This document shows, piece after piece, positions 7,620 through 15,548 of a stretch of DNA of 64,000 nt. Below the pieces are notes generated by a model that worked only from the letters and a program-made list of their open reading frames with translations, ran no database searches and was not told the DNA's origin. The position numbers and the translations under genes were made by a program. The stretch is from Amycolatopsis marina (GTDB taxonomy: Bacteria; Actinomycetota; Actinomycetes; Mycobacteriales; Pseudonocardiaceae): the NCBI RefSeq assembly GCF_900111885.1, contig NZ_FOKG01000002.1, forward strand, positions 328,112-392,111. Reading direction: 5' to 3'. Positions within the stretch are counted from its first letter, which is position 1. Each line of letters begins with the position of its first letter.

Positions 7620-8633
7620 TCAGGGTACTGCCCCGTTCGGCGGTACGGGTCGGTGTCCTTGATCTTCGGTGTCCGGACGTCGCTGGTCACGCGATCGGGC
7701 AGATGTCGACAGCCGGACGGCGCCCATACTGGCGACGATCACCAGCGCCATCCCGAGGCCCTCCAGCAAGGACAGCGCCTGGCTCAGCACAAGGAACCCG
7801 GCGAACGCGGCGATGGCCGGCTCCAGACTCATCAGCACCGCGAACGTCGCTGCCGCGATTCGCCGCAACGCAAGCAGTTCCAGCGTGTAGGGCAGCATCG
7901 AGGACAACAGCGCAACCGCGGCCCCCAGGGCGAGCGTCACGGGATCCACCAGCGCCGCTCCCGCGGTGGCCACGCCGAAGGGCAGACTCAGCACGGCACC
8001 GATCGCCAGTGCGAGCGCCAGTCCGTCCGCCTTCGGGAACCGCCGGCCGGTGCGCGCGCTGAGCAGGATGTAGGCCGCCCACAGGACTCCGGCCGCGAGC
8101 GCGAACAGGACCCCCTCGACATTTAGACTGTCGAAGCCGCCCCGGCCCAGCAGGATCACCCCGGCCAGCGCCAGCCCGGCCCAGACCAGGCTGGCCATCC
8201 GGCGCGCCGCCAGCACCGACAAAGTCAACGGCCCCAGCACCTCCAGCGTCACCGCCGCGCCGAGTGGAATGCGCTCGATCGCCTGGTAGAAGAGTGCGTT
8301 CATGCCGCCGAGGGCCACGCCGAACGCGGCGACCAGCGCCCAGTCCGCCCGCGCGTGCCCGCGCACCTTCGGCCGGCAGATGAGCAGCAGCACCACCGCC
8401 GCCAGTGTCAACCGCAGGGACACCACTCCCATCGCACCGGCCCTGGGGAACAGCAGTGCGGCGATCGCCGCCCCGAACTGCAGCGACACCGCACCGCCGA
8501 GGACGAGCGCGACCGAACCGAGCTGCGAGCCGTCGCCGGGACGCCGGACAGTGCGACGGGCAGCGGAGCGCCAGGAGGGAGCCGGAGTCGGGGTCAGTGG
8601 GGAGTCGAGCCGAACAGCAGTCACACCATGCAC
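7620..8633 (-). CDS. EamA/RhtA-type drug/metabolite exporter
   Basis: The protein has about ten hydrophobic helices arranged as two EamA repeats, for example GGMNALFYQAIERIPLGAAVTLE and SSMLPYTLELLALRRI. These are hallmarks of the RhtA branch of the DMT superfamily, which exports amino acids such as threonine and homoserine. The GTG start at 8633 gives 337 residues with a long polar N-terminus, so a start further in is possible. The divergent LysR gene begins 60 bases away. LysR-exporter divergent pairs are usually regulator and target. The DUF574 methyltransferase follows in the same direction. Confidence 0.8.
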   Translation of the reverse strand: MHGVTAVRLDSPLTPTPAPSWRSAARRTVRRPGDGSQLGSVALVLGGAVSLQFGAAIAALLFPRAGAMGVVSLRLTLAAVVLLLICRPKVRGHARADWALVAAFGVALGGMNALFYQAIERIPLGAAVTLEVLGPLTLSVLAARRMASLVWAGLALAGVILLGRGGFDSLNVEGVLFALAAGVLWAAYILLSARTGRRFPKADGLALALAIGAVLSLPFGVATAGAALVDPVTLALGAAVALLSSMLPYTLELLALRRIAAATFAVLMSLEPAIAAFAGFLVLSQALSLLEGLGMALVIVASMGAVRLSTSARSRDQRRPDTEDQGHRPVPPNGAVP

Positions 8634-8693
8634 GGTAGGCAGCGGAAATCCGCACGTGAAATGCCGGTTGTTTAGCTGTTATGCTTCGCGTGC

Positions 8694-9578
8694 ATGACCA
8701 TTGAGCTGCGTCACTTCCGCTGCTTCCTCGCGATCGCCGAGGAAGGCAACGTGACGCGCGCGGCCGGGCGGCTGCACCTCACCCAGCCCGCGGTCTCCCG
8801 CACGTTGCGCCAACTGGAACAACAACTGGGTCTGCGCCTGGTCGACCGCTCCACGCACCACCTGCGGCTCACCGACGACGGCCTCGCCTTCCGCGACAAG
8901 GCCGCGACGGTGGTCGCCGCTGCGGACGACGCACTCGACACGAGACGACTGCGCTCATGGCCCCTGCGCATGGGCCATGCCTGGGCCGCCGCGGGCGCCT
9001 TCACCAGCACGCTGTTGCGACGCTGGGAGCACGCCCATCCCGACACTCCCTTGGAGTTGCTGCGGATCGACGACCGGACGGCGGGACTGACCACGGGACA
9101 GGTGGACGTCGCCCTGCTCAGGGGCGTGGTGGATGCCCCCGGCCTGGTGGTGGAACCGCTGCTCACCGAACCCAGGGTCGCGGCGATGCCCGCGGACAGC
9201 CCCCTCGCGGAGCGGGCCGAACTCTCGCTGGCCGACTTCACCGACCAGACCGTGGCCGTCAACACCATCTCCGGTGTCACCACCCCGCACCTCTGGCCAC
9301 CGGAGATTCGGCCCGCCCGCACGATGACCGTGGCCAACACCGACGACTGGCTGGCCGCCATCGCCGCGAACCGGGCGGTCGGGATCACCACCTCGGCCAC
9401 TTCCGACCTGCACCGCTATCCCGGGGTCGTCTACCGGCCGATGGTCGACGCTCCGGAGATCCCGGTCGTGCTCGCCTGGCGCCGGATGCCCGGACACCCC
9501 GCGATCCCCACACTCGTCGCCCTGTTCCGGGACGTGGTCGGCGAGGGCAGGACGGACAGAAAACCGGACAAGTCTTGA
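8694..9578 (+). CDS. LysR-family transcriptional regulator
   Basis: The 294-residue protein has an N-terminal helix-turn-helix (residues 1-60, with GNVTRAAGRLHLTQPAVSRT) and a substrate-binding-like effector domain. It is transcribed away from the RhtA-type exporter across a 60-base gap, which implies that it controls that exporter in response to an unknown small ligand. No strong ribosome binding site precedes ATG 8694. A TATGCT-like -10 sequence at about 8680 suggests a short leader. Confidence 0.85.
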   Translation: MTIELRHFRCFLAIAEEGNVTRAAGRLHLTQPAVSRTLRQLEQQLGLRLVDRSTHHLRLTDDGLAFRDKAATVVAAADDALDTRRLRSWPLRMGHAWAAAGAFTSTLLRRWEHAHPDTPLELLRIDDRTAGLTTGQVDVALLRGVVDAPGLVVEPLLTEPRVAAMPADSPLAERAELSLADFTDQTVAVNTISGVTTPHLWPPEIRPARTMTVANTDDWLAAIAANRAVGITTSATSDLHRYPGVVYRPMVDAPEIPVVLAWRRMPGHPAIPTLVALFRDVVGEGRTDRKPDKS

Positions 9579-9580
9579 GG

Positions 9581-9708
9581 GTTATGCACAACTCGGATGA
9601 CGGGAAGGACCCCCGCTCCGGCACGCTGTTCCGCCGCAGTAGGGGCTGCTCGCGGCGACCGAGTGCGGGTGAGCTATTGGTGTAGCCGCACCCGCGTGCG
9701 TGCATAAC
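9581..9708. repeat. separated inverted repeat GTTATGCAC / GTGCATAAC
   Basis: Nine-base perfect arms at 9581-9589 and 9700-9708 bracket most of the 186-base gap between the LysR gene and the carboxypeptidase gene. The right arm ends 56 bases before the carboxypeptidase start, near where its promoter should lie. The spacing (111 bases between arms) would suit a looped repressor or the ends of a small inserted element. Confidence 0.4.
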
Positions 9709-9764
9709 ACGCAATTGCACAAGCCTACTTGTGAGCGCCCGATTCACTGGCAAACTGACTTCTC

Positions 9765-10823
9765 ATGCGGAAATCACGACTGATCGTTGTCCTGTCCGCC
9801 CTCGCCCTGGCTGTCTCCTCGTTCGGCCTCGCGCACCCCGCGACCGCCGCACCGGAAACCTCGGGCACGACCTCCGCTCCGGACACCATGCGTGGTGGCC
9901 GGATCGATCCCCATCCCAGTACAGCCGAGCTGACCCGCGAACTACAGCGGCTGCAGTGGCGTAGCCGCGGCGCGGTCGACGTGTCCGAGATCGGCCGCTC
10001 CAACCAGAACCGCCCGGTGTGGAGCGCTCGGGTCGGCAACGGGCCACTGCGCATCATGTACGTGACCCAGCAGCACGGCAACGAGCCACTGGGCACCCCC
10101 GCCGCGCTGAAGTTCCTGGAGACCACCGGAGTCGGGCAGAGCGCGTGGCAACGGTGGCTGCGCTCCAGGGTCACCGTGGACATCATCGTCAGGGCCAACC
10201 CGGACGGGTCCGAACTGAACTGGCGATACAACTACGATCCCGAAGCCGATCCGGAGTACGGCGAAGCCGGCAAGGGATACGACATCAACCGCTACCACAG
10301 CCCCATTCTCGCCCCTGAGGACAACCCGGCCACGGAAGCCGGGTTGATCCAGCGGCACTACGCCGAGTTCGAGCCGGACATCATGGTCGACTACCACATG
10401 CAGGGCCGGTACGCCGACGCCGACGGCGAGGAGATCACCGCATCGGTGATGTGGCCGACGCGTCCGGACGTGCGGGCAGACATGGTGCGCCTGGCCAAGC
10501 AGGTGTCCGTGGTCGCGCAGCGCGCCATGGACCTCGCCGGGGCCAATGTCTCGCAGTACCCAGGCGGGAACTACGAAGGCATTGCCCGCAACGCCTACGG
10601 GCTGCGCGGCAGCGGCAGCGTGCTGATCGAGTTCAGCGCGATGGGCCCCGAGCATGATCGGCAGCAGATCGCCTCGGCATGGGTTTCGATGATCGGCATC
10701 GCGCAGAGCGGGGCGAGCGGGTCGTTGCAGCGAGTCGACCCCACCTGGGCCGAGCGGATTCCACCACGCGGCGAGCCGATCCGGACCCAGGCGGCGAGCG
10801 CGCTCGCGAGCCACGGCGACTGA
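9765..10823 (+). CDS. secreted M14-family zinc carboxypeptidase
   Basis: The 352-residue protein has a signal peptide (residues 1-29, cleavage after ATA-A) and an M14 metallocarboxypeptidase domain. Zinc ligands are H104 and E107 in QQHGNEPLG and H211 in VDYHMQG. The catalytic glutamate is E289 in VLIEFSAMG. The RANPDGSE block and DINRYH are typical of the family. It should remove C-terminal residues from peptides outside the cell or trim cell-wall peptides. It is monocistronic, followed by a strong terminator. Confidence 0.88.
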   Translation: MRKSRLIVVLSALALAVSSFGLAHPATAAPETSGTTSAPDTMRGGRIDPHPSTAELTRELQRLQWRSRGAVDVSEIGRSNQNRPVWSARVGNGPLRIMYVTQQHGNEPLGTPAALKFLETTGVGQSAWQRWLRSRVTVDIIVRANPDGSELNWRYNYDPEADPEYGEAGKGYDINRYHSPILAPEDNPATEAGLIQRHYAEFEPDIMVDYHMQGRYADADGEEITASVMWPTRPDVRADMVRLAKQVSVVAQRAMDLAGANVSQYPGGNYEGIARNAYGLRGSGSVLIEFSAMGPEHDRQQIASAWVSMIGIAQSGASGSLQRVDPTWAERIPPRGEPIRTQAASALASHGD

Positions 10824-10842
10824 CGAAGCCTCGGGCACCATC

Positions 10843-10883
10843 CGTGCGGCGCCGAAAATTCGATCCTCTTTCGGCGCCGCACG
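10843..10883 (+). terminator. strong stem-loop terminator after the carboxypeptidase gene
   Basis: CGTGCGGCGCCGAAA at 10843-10857 pairs perfectly with TTTCGGCGCCGCACG at 10869-10883, giving a 15-base-pair stem and an 11-base loop. There is no U-tract, as is common in high-GC actinomycetes. It lies 20 bases after the stop. Confidence 0.8.
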
Positions 10884-10887
10884 GTTC

Positions 10888-10893
10888 TAGAAT
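10888..10893 (+). promoter_or_regulatory. -10 element TAGAAT of a probable leaderless promoter
   Basis: TAGAAT ends 5 bases before ATG 10899 and no ribosome binding site is present. The transcript should therefore begin at or next to the start codon. The element directly abuts the preceding terminator stem. Confidence 0.55.
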
Positions 10894-10898
10894 GAGAT

Positions 10899-11288
10899 AT
10901 GGCCGAACTCGACGGCTTTCCCCTGACGAACCTGCTGATCTACGCCGTGGTAGCAGTGGCTCCCACGCTCGTGTTCTGGATCGCGCTGTCCGCGATGGCG
11001 GCCACTCGCCGTAGGCGCAGGCCTGCCGGCGAGCCGGTTCACCGGCCGATCCAGGAACTGGCCGCGGACCTGCGGCGGGTGCACCGCCTGCTCCTCGACT
11101 TCGGCCCCGGTACGCCCGCCGCACGACGGAAGGGAACCCGTCAGGCTTACGATGCGCTGCTGATCCAGGCGTGCGCCGCGGTCGAGGTGGAACACGAACT
11201 CGCCGTGCTGCCCGAGGGTGTCGACCGTGAAGTCGAACGCCTCCGTGTGGAGGAGGCACTGCGCGGCGCGGGGCTGGCGATCCCGTGA
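10899..11288 (+). CDS. single-pass membrane protein, function unknown
   Basis: The 129-residue product has one N-terminal transmembrane helix (residues 10-33), a basic stop-transfer segment (RRRRRP) and a helical cytoplasmic region rich in Arg, Glu and Leu. It resembles widespread small actinobacterial hypothetical proteins. I recognise no domain and assign no function. It converges on soxR, leaving 14 bases. Confidence 0.7.
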   Translation: MAELDGFPLTNLLIYAVVAVAPTLVFWIALSAMAATRRRRRPAGEPVHRPIQELAADLRRVHRLLLDFGPGTPAARRKGTRQAYDALLIQACAAVEVEHELAVLPEGVDREVERLRVEEALRGAGLAIP

Positions 11289-11302
11289 CGCACGGGGGCG
11301 GG

Positions 11303-11770
11303 TCACACTTCGCCGGGTCCGAGTAGCCGCCGAGGTCCCGGCCCCTGCCTGCCGAGTTCGTCACGTGGGTTGGCGAGCCCGCACCGGTCGAGCGAGAGGC
11401 AACCACACCCGACGCAGTCGGTGAAGCTGTCCCTGATCTGCTGCAGGTGCCGAATCCTCGCGTCCACTTCGGACCGCCAGCGCTTCGACAGCCGCTGCCA
11501 GTCCTTTCGGTTGGGGGTTCGCCCGTCCGGCAGCTCGGCCAGCGCGCCCCTGACCTCGGCGAGCGGAATTCCGGCCCGTTGGGCAATTCTGATCAACGCC
11601 AGCCTGCGCAGCGTATCCCGCCGGTACCGCCGCTGGTTTCCCGACGTTCGCCTGCTCTCGATGAGCTGCTGGCGCTCGTAGAAGTGCAGGGCCGAAACCG
11701 CGACCCCGCTGCGCGCGGCGAGCTGCCCCACGGTGAGCTCGGCCTTGGTCCACGCGGGCTCTTCCATCAT
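11303..11770 (-). CDS. soxR: SoxR redox-sensing MerR-family activator
   Basis: The protein of about 155 residues has the MerR helix-turn-helix (LTVGQLAARSGVAVSALHFYE), a dimerisation helix, and the SoxR [2Fe-2S] ligand set C-x2-C-x-C-x5-C in CVGCGCLSLDRC. SoxR proteins are activated when redox-cycling compounds oxidise this cluster. In actinomycetes they typically control NADPH-dependent reductases or exporters. The start is one of two adjacent ATGs (11770 or 11767). The divergently transcribed NmrA-type oxidoreductase 175 bases away is the obvious target. Confidence 0.9.
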   Translation of the reverse strand: MMEEPAWTKAELTVGQLAARSGVAVSALHFYERQQLIESRRTSGNQRRYRRDTLRRLALIRIAQRAGIPLAEVRGALAELPDGRTPNRKDWQRLSKRWRSEVDARIRHLQQIRDSFTDCVGCGCLSLDRCGLANPRDELGRQGPGPRRLLGPGEV

Positions 11771-11862
11771 CGACCACCACTGTCTCGGGGCCGCCCCAAC
11801 CGGGCAGCGACATTCCATATTGCTTGAGGTTTACGCGCGATCCCCGGGTTGGTCAACCTTCC

Positions 11863-11893
11863 TTGACCTCTACCAATATCGAGCTTTTAGAGT
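11863..11893 (+). promoter_or_regulatory. MerR-type promoter with 19-base spacer
   Basis: TTGACC (11863-11868) and TAGAGT (11888-11893) are separated by 19 bases, the over-long spacer typical of promoters activated by MerR/SoxR proteins. The dyad CTCTA/TAGAG lies across the spacer edges. A CTTGAGG half-site, as in SoxR boxes, lies upstream at about 11823. The promoter reads towards the NmrA-type gene. Confidence 0.55.
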
Positions 11894-11945
11894 TGTGTTC
11901 ACCGGGGTTTCCGGTGTGCACAGCCAGCGAGAGGAACAGAATCCG

Positions 11946-12812
11946 ATGCCACAGCGGAACTCAGCAGACGCCGTACTCGTCATCGGCGCGACCGGCAACG
12001 TCGGCAGGCAGGTGGTGCACCAACTGCTTGAGGCAGGAGCGACGGTGCGCGCGATGGCCAGGAATCCGAACACGGCGGCGCTGCCGGGGGATGCCGAGGT
12101 CGTCGCAGGTGACCTCACCGACCCCGCGACCGTCGCGGCAGCGGCGAAAGGCACTCGCGCGGCCTTCCTGGCCTGGCCCTTCTTCACCGGCGAGGCGGCC
12201 CCGGCCGTGCTGGAGGCGCTTCGCCCTGACGTCCGTCACGTCGTGTACCTGTCATCGGCAGGCGCAGACGAAGCCGACGGCCCTGTGGGGTTCCATTACG
12301 AACTGGAGCAACAGATCACGCATTCTGGTCTGGAATGGACATTCTTGCGGCCGAGCGGATTCGCCACCAACACACTGGGCTGGGCCGACCAGATCCGCCA
12401 GGCGGACGTCGTCCGATGGCCGTACGGCAAGGCCTCCCGATCCCTGATCCACGAGTCGGACATCGCCGCCGTCGCCACCGCGGCGCTGACCGGCCAAGGA
12501 CACGCCGGGAAAGTTTACGACCTCAGTGGCCCTGAGCAGCTGACCCAGATCGAACAGGTCGACGCGATCGGCGCCGCGATCGGACGCAAGCTGCACTACG
12601 AGGACGTGTCGCGCGAAAGAGCACGCCGGGAACTGCTGGCCGAATGGCCGGACGAGTTCGCCGAAGGCGCACTCGATGCCTGGGCCGAGTTGGTCACCGC
12701 CCCGGAGCCGATCACGACAGGAGTGCGCGACGTGATCGGCAGGCCGCCCCGAACCTTCCGGGAGTGGGCCGTCGATCACGCGGAAGACTTCCGCTCCGAG
12801 CGCGTCGGCTGA
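11946..12812 (+). CDS. NmrA-like NAD(P)-binding oxidoreductase
   Basis: The 288-residue atypical short-chain dehydrogenase has the N-terminal motif VIGATGNVGRQVV and lacks a YxxxK pair in the usual place. That is typical of NmrA/NAD(P)H:quinone-sensing proteins and isoflavone-reductase-like enzymes. ATG 11946 has a ribosome binding site (gagaggaa). Transcription from the SoxR-type promoter suggests induction by redox-active compounds, and a quinone or NADPH-dependent protective role is my inference. Confidence 0.8.
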   Translation: MPQRNSADAVLVIGATGNVGRQVVHQLLEAGATVRAMARNPNTAALPGDAEVVAGDLTDPATVAAAAKGTRAAFLAWPFFTGEAAPAVLEALRPDVRHVVYLSSAGADEADGPVGFHYELEQQITHSGLEWTFLRPSGFATNTLGWADQIRQADVVRWPYGKASRSLIHESDIAAVATAALTGQGHAGKVYDLSGPEQLTQIEQVDAIGAAIGRKLHYEDVSRERARRELLAEWPDEFAEGALDAWAELVTAPEPITTGVRDVIGRPPRTFREWAVDHAEDFRSERVG

Positions 12813-12842
12813 TCTCTCGGTGAAGTAGCGGGGCGCTGGCGC

Positions 12843-12848
12843 TAGTGT
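12843..12848 (+). promoter_or_regulatory. -10 element TAGTGT of a probable leaderless promoter
   Basis: TAGTGT lies 5 bases before GTG 12854 and 8 before ATG 12857 of the hydrolase gene, with no ribosome binding site. The same hexamer stands before the gene at 46766. Confidence 0.5.
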
Positions 12849-12856
12849 CTGCGGTG

Positions 12857-13690
12857 ATGATCGAGCAGCTGAGCATTCCCACCGCGGCGGGCCACTTCGA
12901 CGCGATCGCTTCCGGGCCCACCGAGGGCAGGCCGGTACTGCTGCTGCATGGCTTTCCCGAGGCAGGGATCGCCTGGGAGCACCAGGTGGCCGCTCTCGGT
13001 GGGCACGGGTACCGCGCGGTCGCGCCTGACCAGCGTGGGTACTCCCCCGCCGTCCGGCCTGAGCGGACCGGTGACTACGACATGAGCGAACTGGTCGCCG
13101 ACGTACTGGCGATCGCGGACGCTCTGGAGTGGAATCGCGTGGACCTCGCGGGCCACGACTGTGGCGCGGGGGTCGCCTGGACGGTCGCCGAGCAACATCC
13201 CGAACGGGTGCGCTCGCTCACGGCCGTCTCGATGCCCCATCCCGCCGCGCTGGCGGACGCCCAGCGGACCGATGAGGACCAAGCACTGCGCTCGGGTTAC
13301 CTCACCGATTGGCGGCAGACCAGAACCACCGAGCGACGGATGCTCGACAACGACGCGGAGGCGCTGCGACGGATGTTCGAGTGGCGGGTCCCGCCGAGCC
13401 GAGTCGAGGAGTACGTGCAGCGGCTGACCGAGCCGGGCGCGTTGACCGCCGCCCTGAACTGGTACCGCGCCAATCGACCTGGTGCCCGTATCGGACCGGT
13501 TTCCGTACCGACGCTCTACGTCTGGAGCACCGATGACGTCGCCTTCGGCTCGACGGCAGCCCTCGAGACCGGCAACTGGGTCACCGGCCCCTACCACTTC
13601 CACATGCTGGAGGACGTTTCCCACTGGGTGCCGGAGGAAGCGGCAGGAGCGATGAGCTCCTTACTGCTGGAACAGCTGAACACACACTGA
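12857..13690 (+). CDS. alpha/beta hydrolase of the epoxide hydrolase type
   Basis: With ATG 12857 as start the protein has 277 residues. It shows the oxyanion motif HGFPEA (31-36), DQRGYSP, and the nucleophile elbow G99-H-D101-C-G103, where aspartate rather than serine is the nucleophile. It ends with DVSHWVPEE carrying the catalytic histidine. An aspartate nucleophile is typical of epoxide hydrolases and haloalkane dehalogenases. Its substrate is unknown. It precedes the terpene operon in the same direction, but a hairpin and about 200 bases separate them, so a link to that pathway is only possible. Confidence 0.8.
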   Translation: MIEQLSIPTAAGHFDAIASGPTEGRPVLLLHGFPEAGIAWEHQVAALGGHGYRAVAPDQRGYSPAVRPERTGDYDMSELVADVLAIADALEWNRVDLAGHDCGAGVAWTVAEQHPERVRSLTAVSMPHPAALADAQRTDEDQALRSGYLTDWRQTRTTERRMLDNDAEALRRMFEWRVPPSRVEEYVQRLTEPGALTAALNWYRANRPGARIGPVSVPTLYVWSTDDVAFGSTAALETGNWVTGPYHFHMLEDVSHWVPEEAAGAMSSLLLEQLNTH

Positions 13691-13715
13691 ACACGCTCTG
13701 CGTAGTCGGCTCCGA

Positions 13716-13741
13716 CCTTTCACCCGCATGCGCGGGAAAGG
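13716..13741 (+). terminator. probable terminator hairpin after the hydrolase gene
   Basis: CCTTT-ca-CCCGC pairs with GCGGG-AAAGG across an ATGC loop, with a 2-base bulge. It is located 26 bases after the hydrolase stop codon. Confidence 0.5.
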
Positions 13742-13796
13742 ACCGGATACAGCGGCTCCTTTCATTACCCATACCGCCATCGGCATGGCCAGCACT

Positions 13797-13886
13797 GCGC
13801 CGAACGGACCACGACTGTGTTCTGAGCGCTAGCACAGTGCTACTTTCAGTACTGCTCCGGTTACTCCTAATGCTGGCGCCGAACGG
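13797..13886. promoter_or_regulatory. palindrome-rich promoter region of the terpene operon
   Basis: Within 100 bases before the cyclase start are TAGCAC-a-GTGCTA (13830-13842) and CAGTACTG (13847-13854), both perfect palindromes. The 11-base direct repeat GCGCCGAACGG flanks them at 13797-13807 and 13876-13886. The second direct repeat overlaps the ribosome binding site region (GGGGGA at about 13884). The symmetry suggests dedicated control by a dimeric regulator, but no regulator gene lies in the operon. Confidence 0.5.
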
Positions 13887-13895
13887 GGGAATATC

Positions 13896-15548
13896 GTGAC
13901 CTCGCGCAACAGTCACTACGACCAAGTGGGCGCAACGGCCGCGAAACTGTTGGCGGATATGCGATCCGACCCTTCCGGTGACTTCTCTCCCTCGATCTAC
14001 GAAACGGCCCGTCTGGTCGCGCTCACGCCATCGTTGCGCGGACATCGGCGGCGGCTTCGGTTTCTCCTGGACCAACAGCGGCCCGACGGCAGCTGGGGCG
14101 GGCCGGAGGGCTACTCCCTGATTCCGACGCTGAGCGCGATCGATGCACTGCTTGCGGTGCTACAACACGAGAACTCGAACCGGGACCGCGGCACAGGCGA
14201 CGTCGCCGGCGCGCTGGGCCGCGGACTGCACTGGCTCAGAGGACACCTCGAACCCGGCGCGGGTACGGCACTGCCGGACACCGTGGCGGTGGAGATGCTG
14301 GCTCCCGGCCTGGTCTCGGCGATCAACCTCCGGCTGGACCAGTTGGCGGCCCTGGCACCGGTCGGCGTCGAAGTGGGATGGGGCGCGGCGCGCCTGCGCC
14401 CTCCGCCTGAGTCCAACGAAGCGTTGCTCGACCGGGTTCGCGTCGCCGTCCTCGATGGACGCAGCCTGCCGGTCAAGTTGCTGCATTCACTGGAGGTTCT
14501 CGGCGCGGACACTCGCGACGCGACCGTCCCCGTCGCGGAATCCGGTGGTGTCGGCTGCTCCCCCGCCGCCACGGCCGCCTGGCTCGGTGACGACCGGGTC
14601 CGCCAGGGGCACCCTTCGGTGCGGTATCTGGAGGAAGTGCAGGAGCCGCACAGCGGCGCTGTTCCCGTGGCCGCTCCACTCGGCCTCTTCGAACGCGCGT
14701 GGATACTCGGCACGCTCGGCAGCACCGGAATCACCAAGTTGGCTCCGGAGAGTCTGCTGGACAGCCTGCGAAACGGGCTCGGGGAAGCAGGAGCAGCAGG
14801 CGGTGACGGACTGCCGCCGGACGCGGACGACACGGCCGCCGCGCTGCACGCACTGGCACTGCACGGAGAGGCCAGAGCTGCCGATCCATTGTGGACTTAC
14901 TGGACCGAGGAGGGCGGTGGGCACGTCAGTTGCTTTCCCGGTGAACGCACGCCTTCGACCAGTACGAACGCGCATGCCCTGCAGGCCTTCGCCACTTCGG
15001 CGGAGCCCGCCGACGTTGATGTACAGCGGCGGGGTGTCGCGATCCGGTCCATCGTCGACTGGCTGCGGGAGCAGCAGACACGGGAAGGGTACTGGACGGA
15101 CAAGTGGCACGCCTCGCCCTACTACGCCACGGTGTGCTGCACCGTGGCGCTGGCGGAACACGGCGGGACCGCCGCGGCCCCCTCGGTCGCCGCCGCCGTG
15201 CGCTGGGTGCTCGAGACGCAGCATCCGGACGGGTCCTGGGGCCGCTGGTCGGGAACCTACGAGGAGACCGCGTACGCCGTGCAGATCCTCCTGCGCACCG
15301 GCCTTCCGGTCGATGAGGCGACCGCGTTGGCCGCGGCGCGTGGTTGCAGATTCCTGATCGCCAACGCCGATCTGACGGAACATCCTGCCCTGTGGCACGA
15401 CAAGGACCTGTACACACCGACAAGAATCGTGCGCACCGAAGGCCTCGCCGCATTGCACGTGGCCAGGTCGGACCCGCGCACGGCCGCACTGCTGCACGAA
15501 GACGGTGACGGCAGTGCCCGCGAGCCTGCGGGGAGGGCGGTGTGCTGA
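13896..15548 (+). CDS. class II terpene cyclase (DxDD type)
   Basis: The 550-residue protein has terpene-cyclase/prenyltransferase repeats, with QW-like blocks QQRPDGSWG near residue 65 and TQHPDGSWG near residue 443. The class II signature is D309-A-D-D312 in LPPDADDTAAAL. Class II cyclases protonate a prenyl diphosphate (usually geranylgeranyl diphosphate) or squalene-like substrate at this motif, and bacterial diterpene members are about 500-550 residues. No class I DDxxD motif is present, so the diphosphate would remain for another enzyme. It overlaps the P450 gene by 7 bases and starts at GTG 13896. The product skeleton cannot be predicted from the sequence. Confidence 0.87.
   Translation: MTSRNSHYDQVGATAAKLLADMRSDPSGDFSPSIYETARLVALTPSLRGHRRRLRFLLDQQRPDGSWGGPEGYSLIPTLSAIDALLAVLQHENSNRDRGTGDVAGALGRGLHWLRGHLEPGAGTALPDTVAVEMLAPGLVSAINLRLDQLAALAPVGVEVGWGAARLRPPPESNEALLDRVRVAVLDGRSLPVKLLHSLEVLGADTRDATVPVAESGGVGCSPAATAAWLGDDRVRQGHPSVRYLEEVQEPHSGAVPVAAPLGLFERAWILGTLGSTGITKLAPESLLDSLRNGLGEAGAAGGDGLPPDADDTAAALHALALHGEARAADPLWTYWTEEGGGHVSCFPGERTPSTSTNAHALQAFATSAEPADVDVQRRGVAIRSIVDWLREQQTREGYWTDKWHASPYYATVCCTVALAEHGGTAAAPSVAAAVRWVLETQHPDGSWGRWSGTYEETAYAVQILLRTGLPVDEATALAAARGCRFLIANADLTEHPALWHDKDLYTPTRIVRTEGLAALHVARSDPRTAALLHEDGDGSAREPAGRAVC

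Noticed and set aside
11820..11830. Complete SoxR box at CTTGAGG
   Set aside because: Only one half-site is present; the opposite CCTCAAG arm is missing, so only the 19-base-spacer promoter is reported.
12857..13690. Hydrolase as the first gene of the terpene operon
   Set aside because: A probable terminator and about 200 bases with separate promoter-like palindromes divide them.
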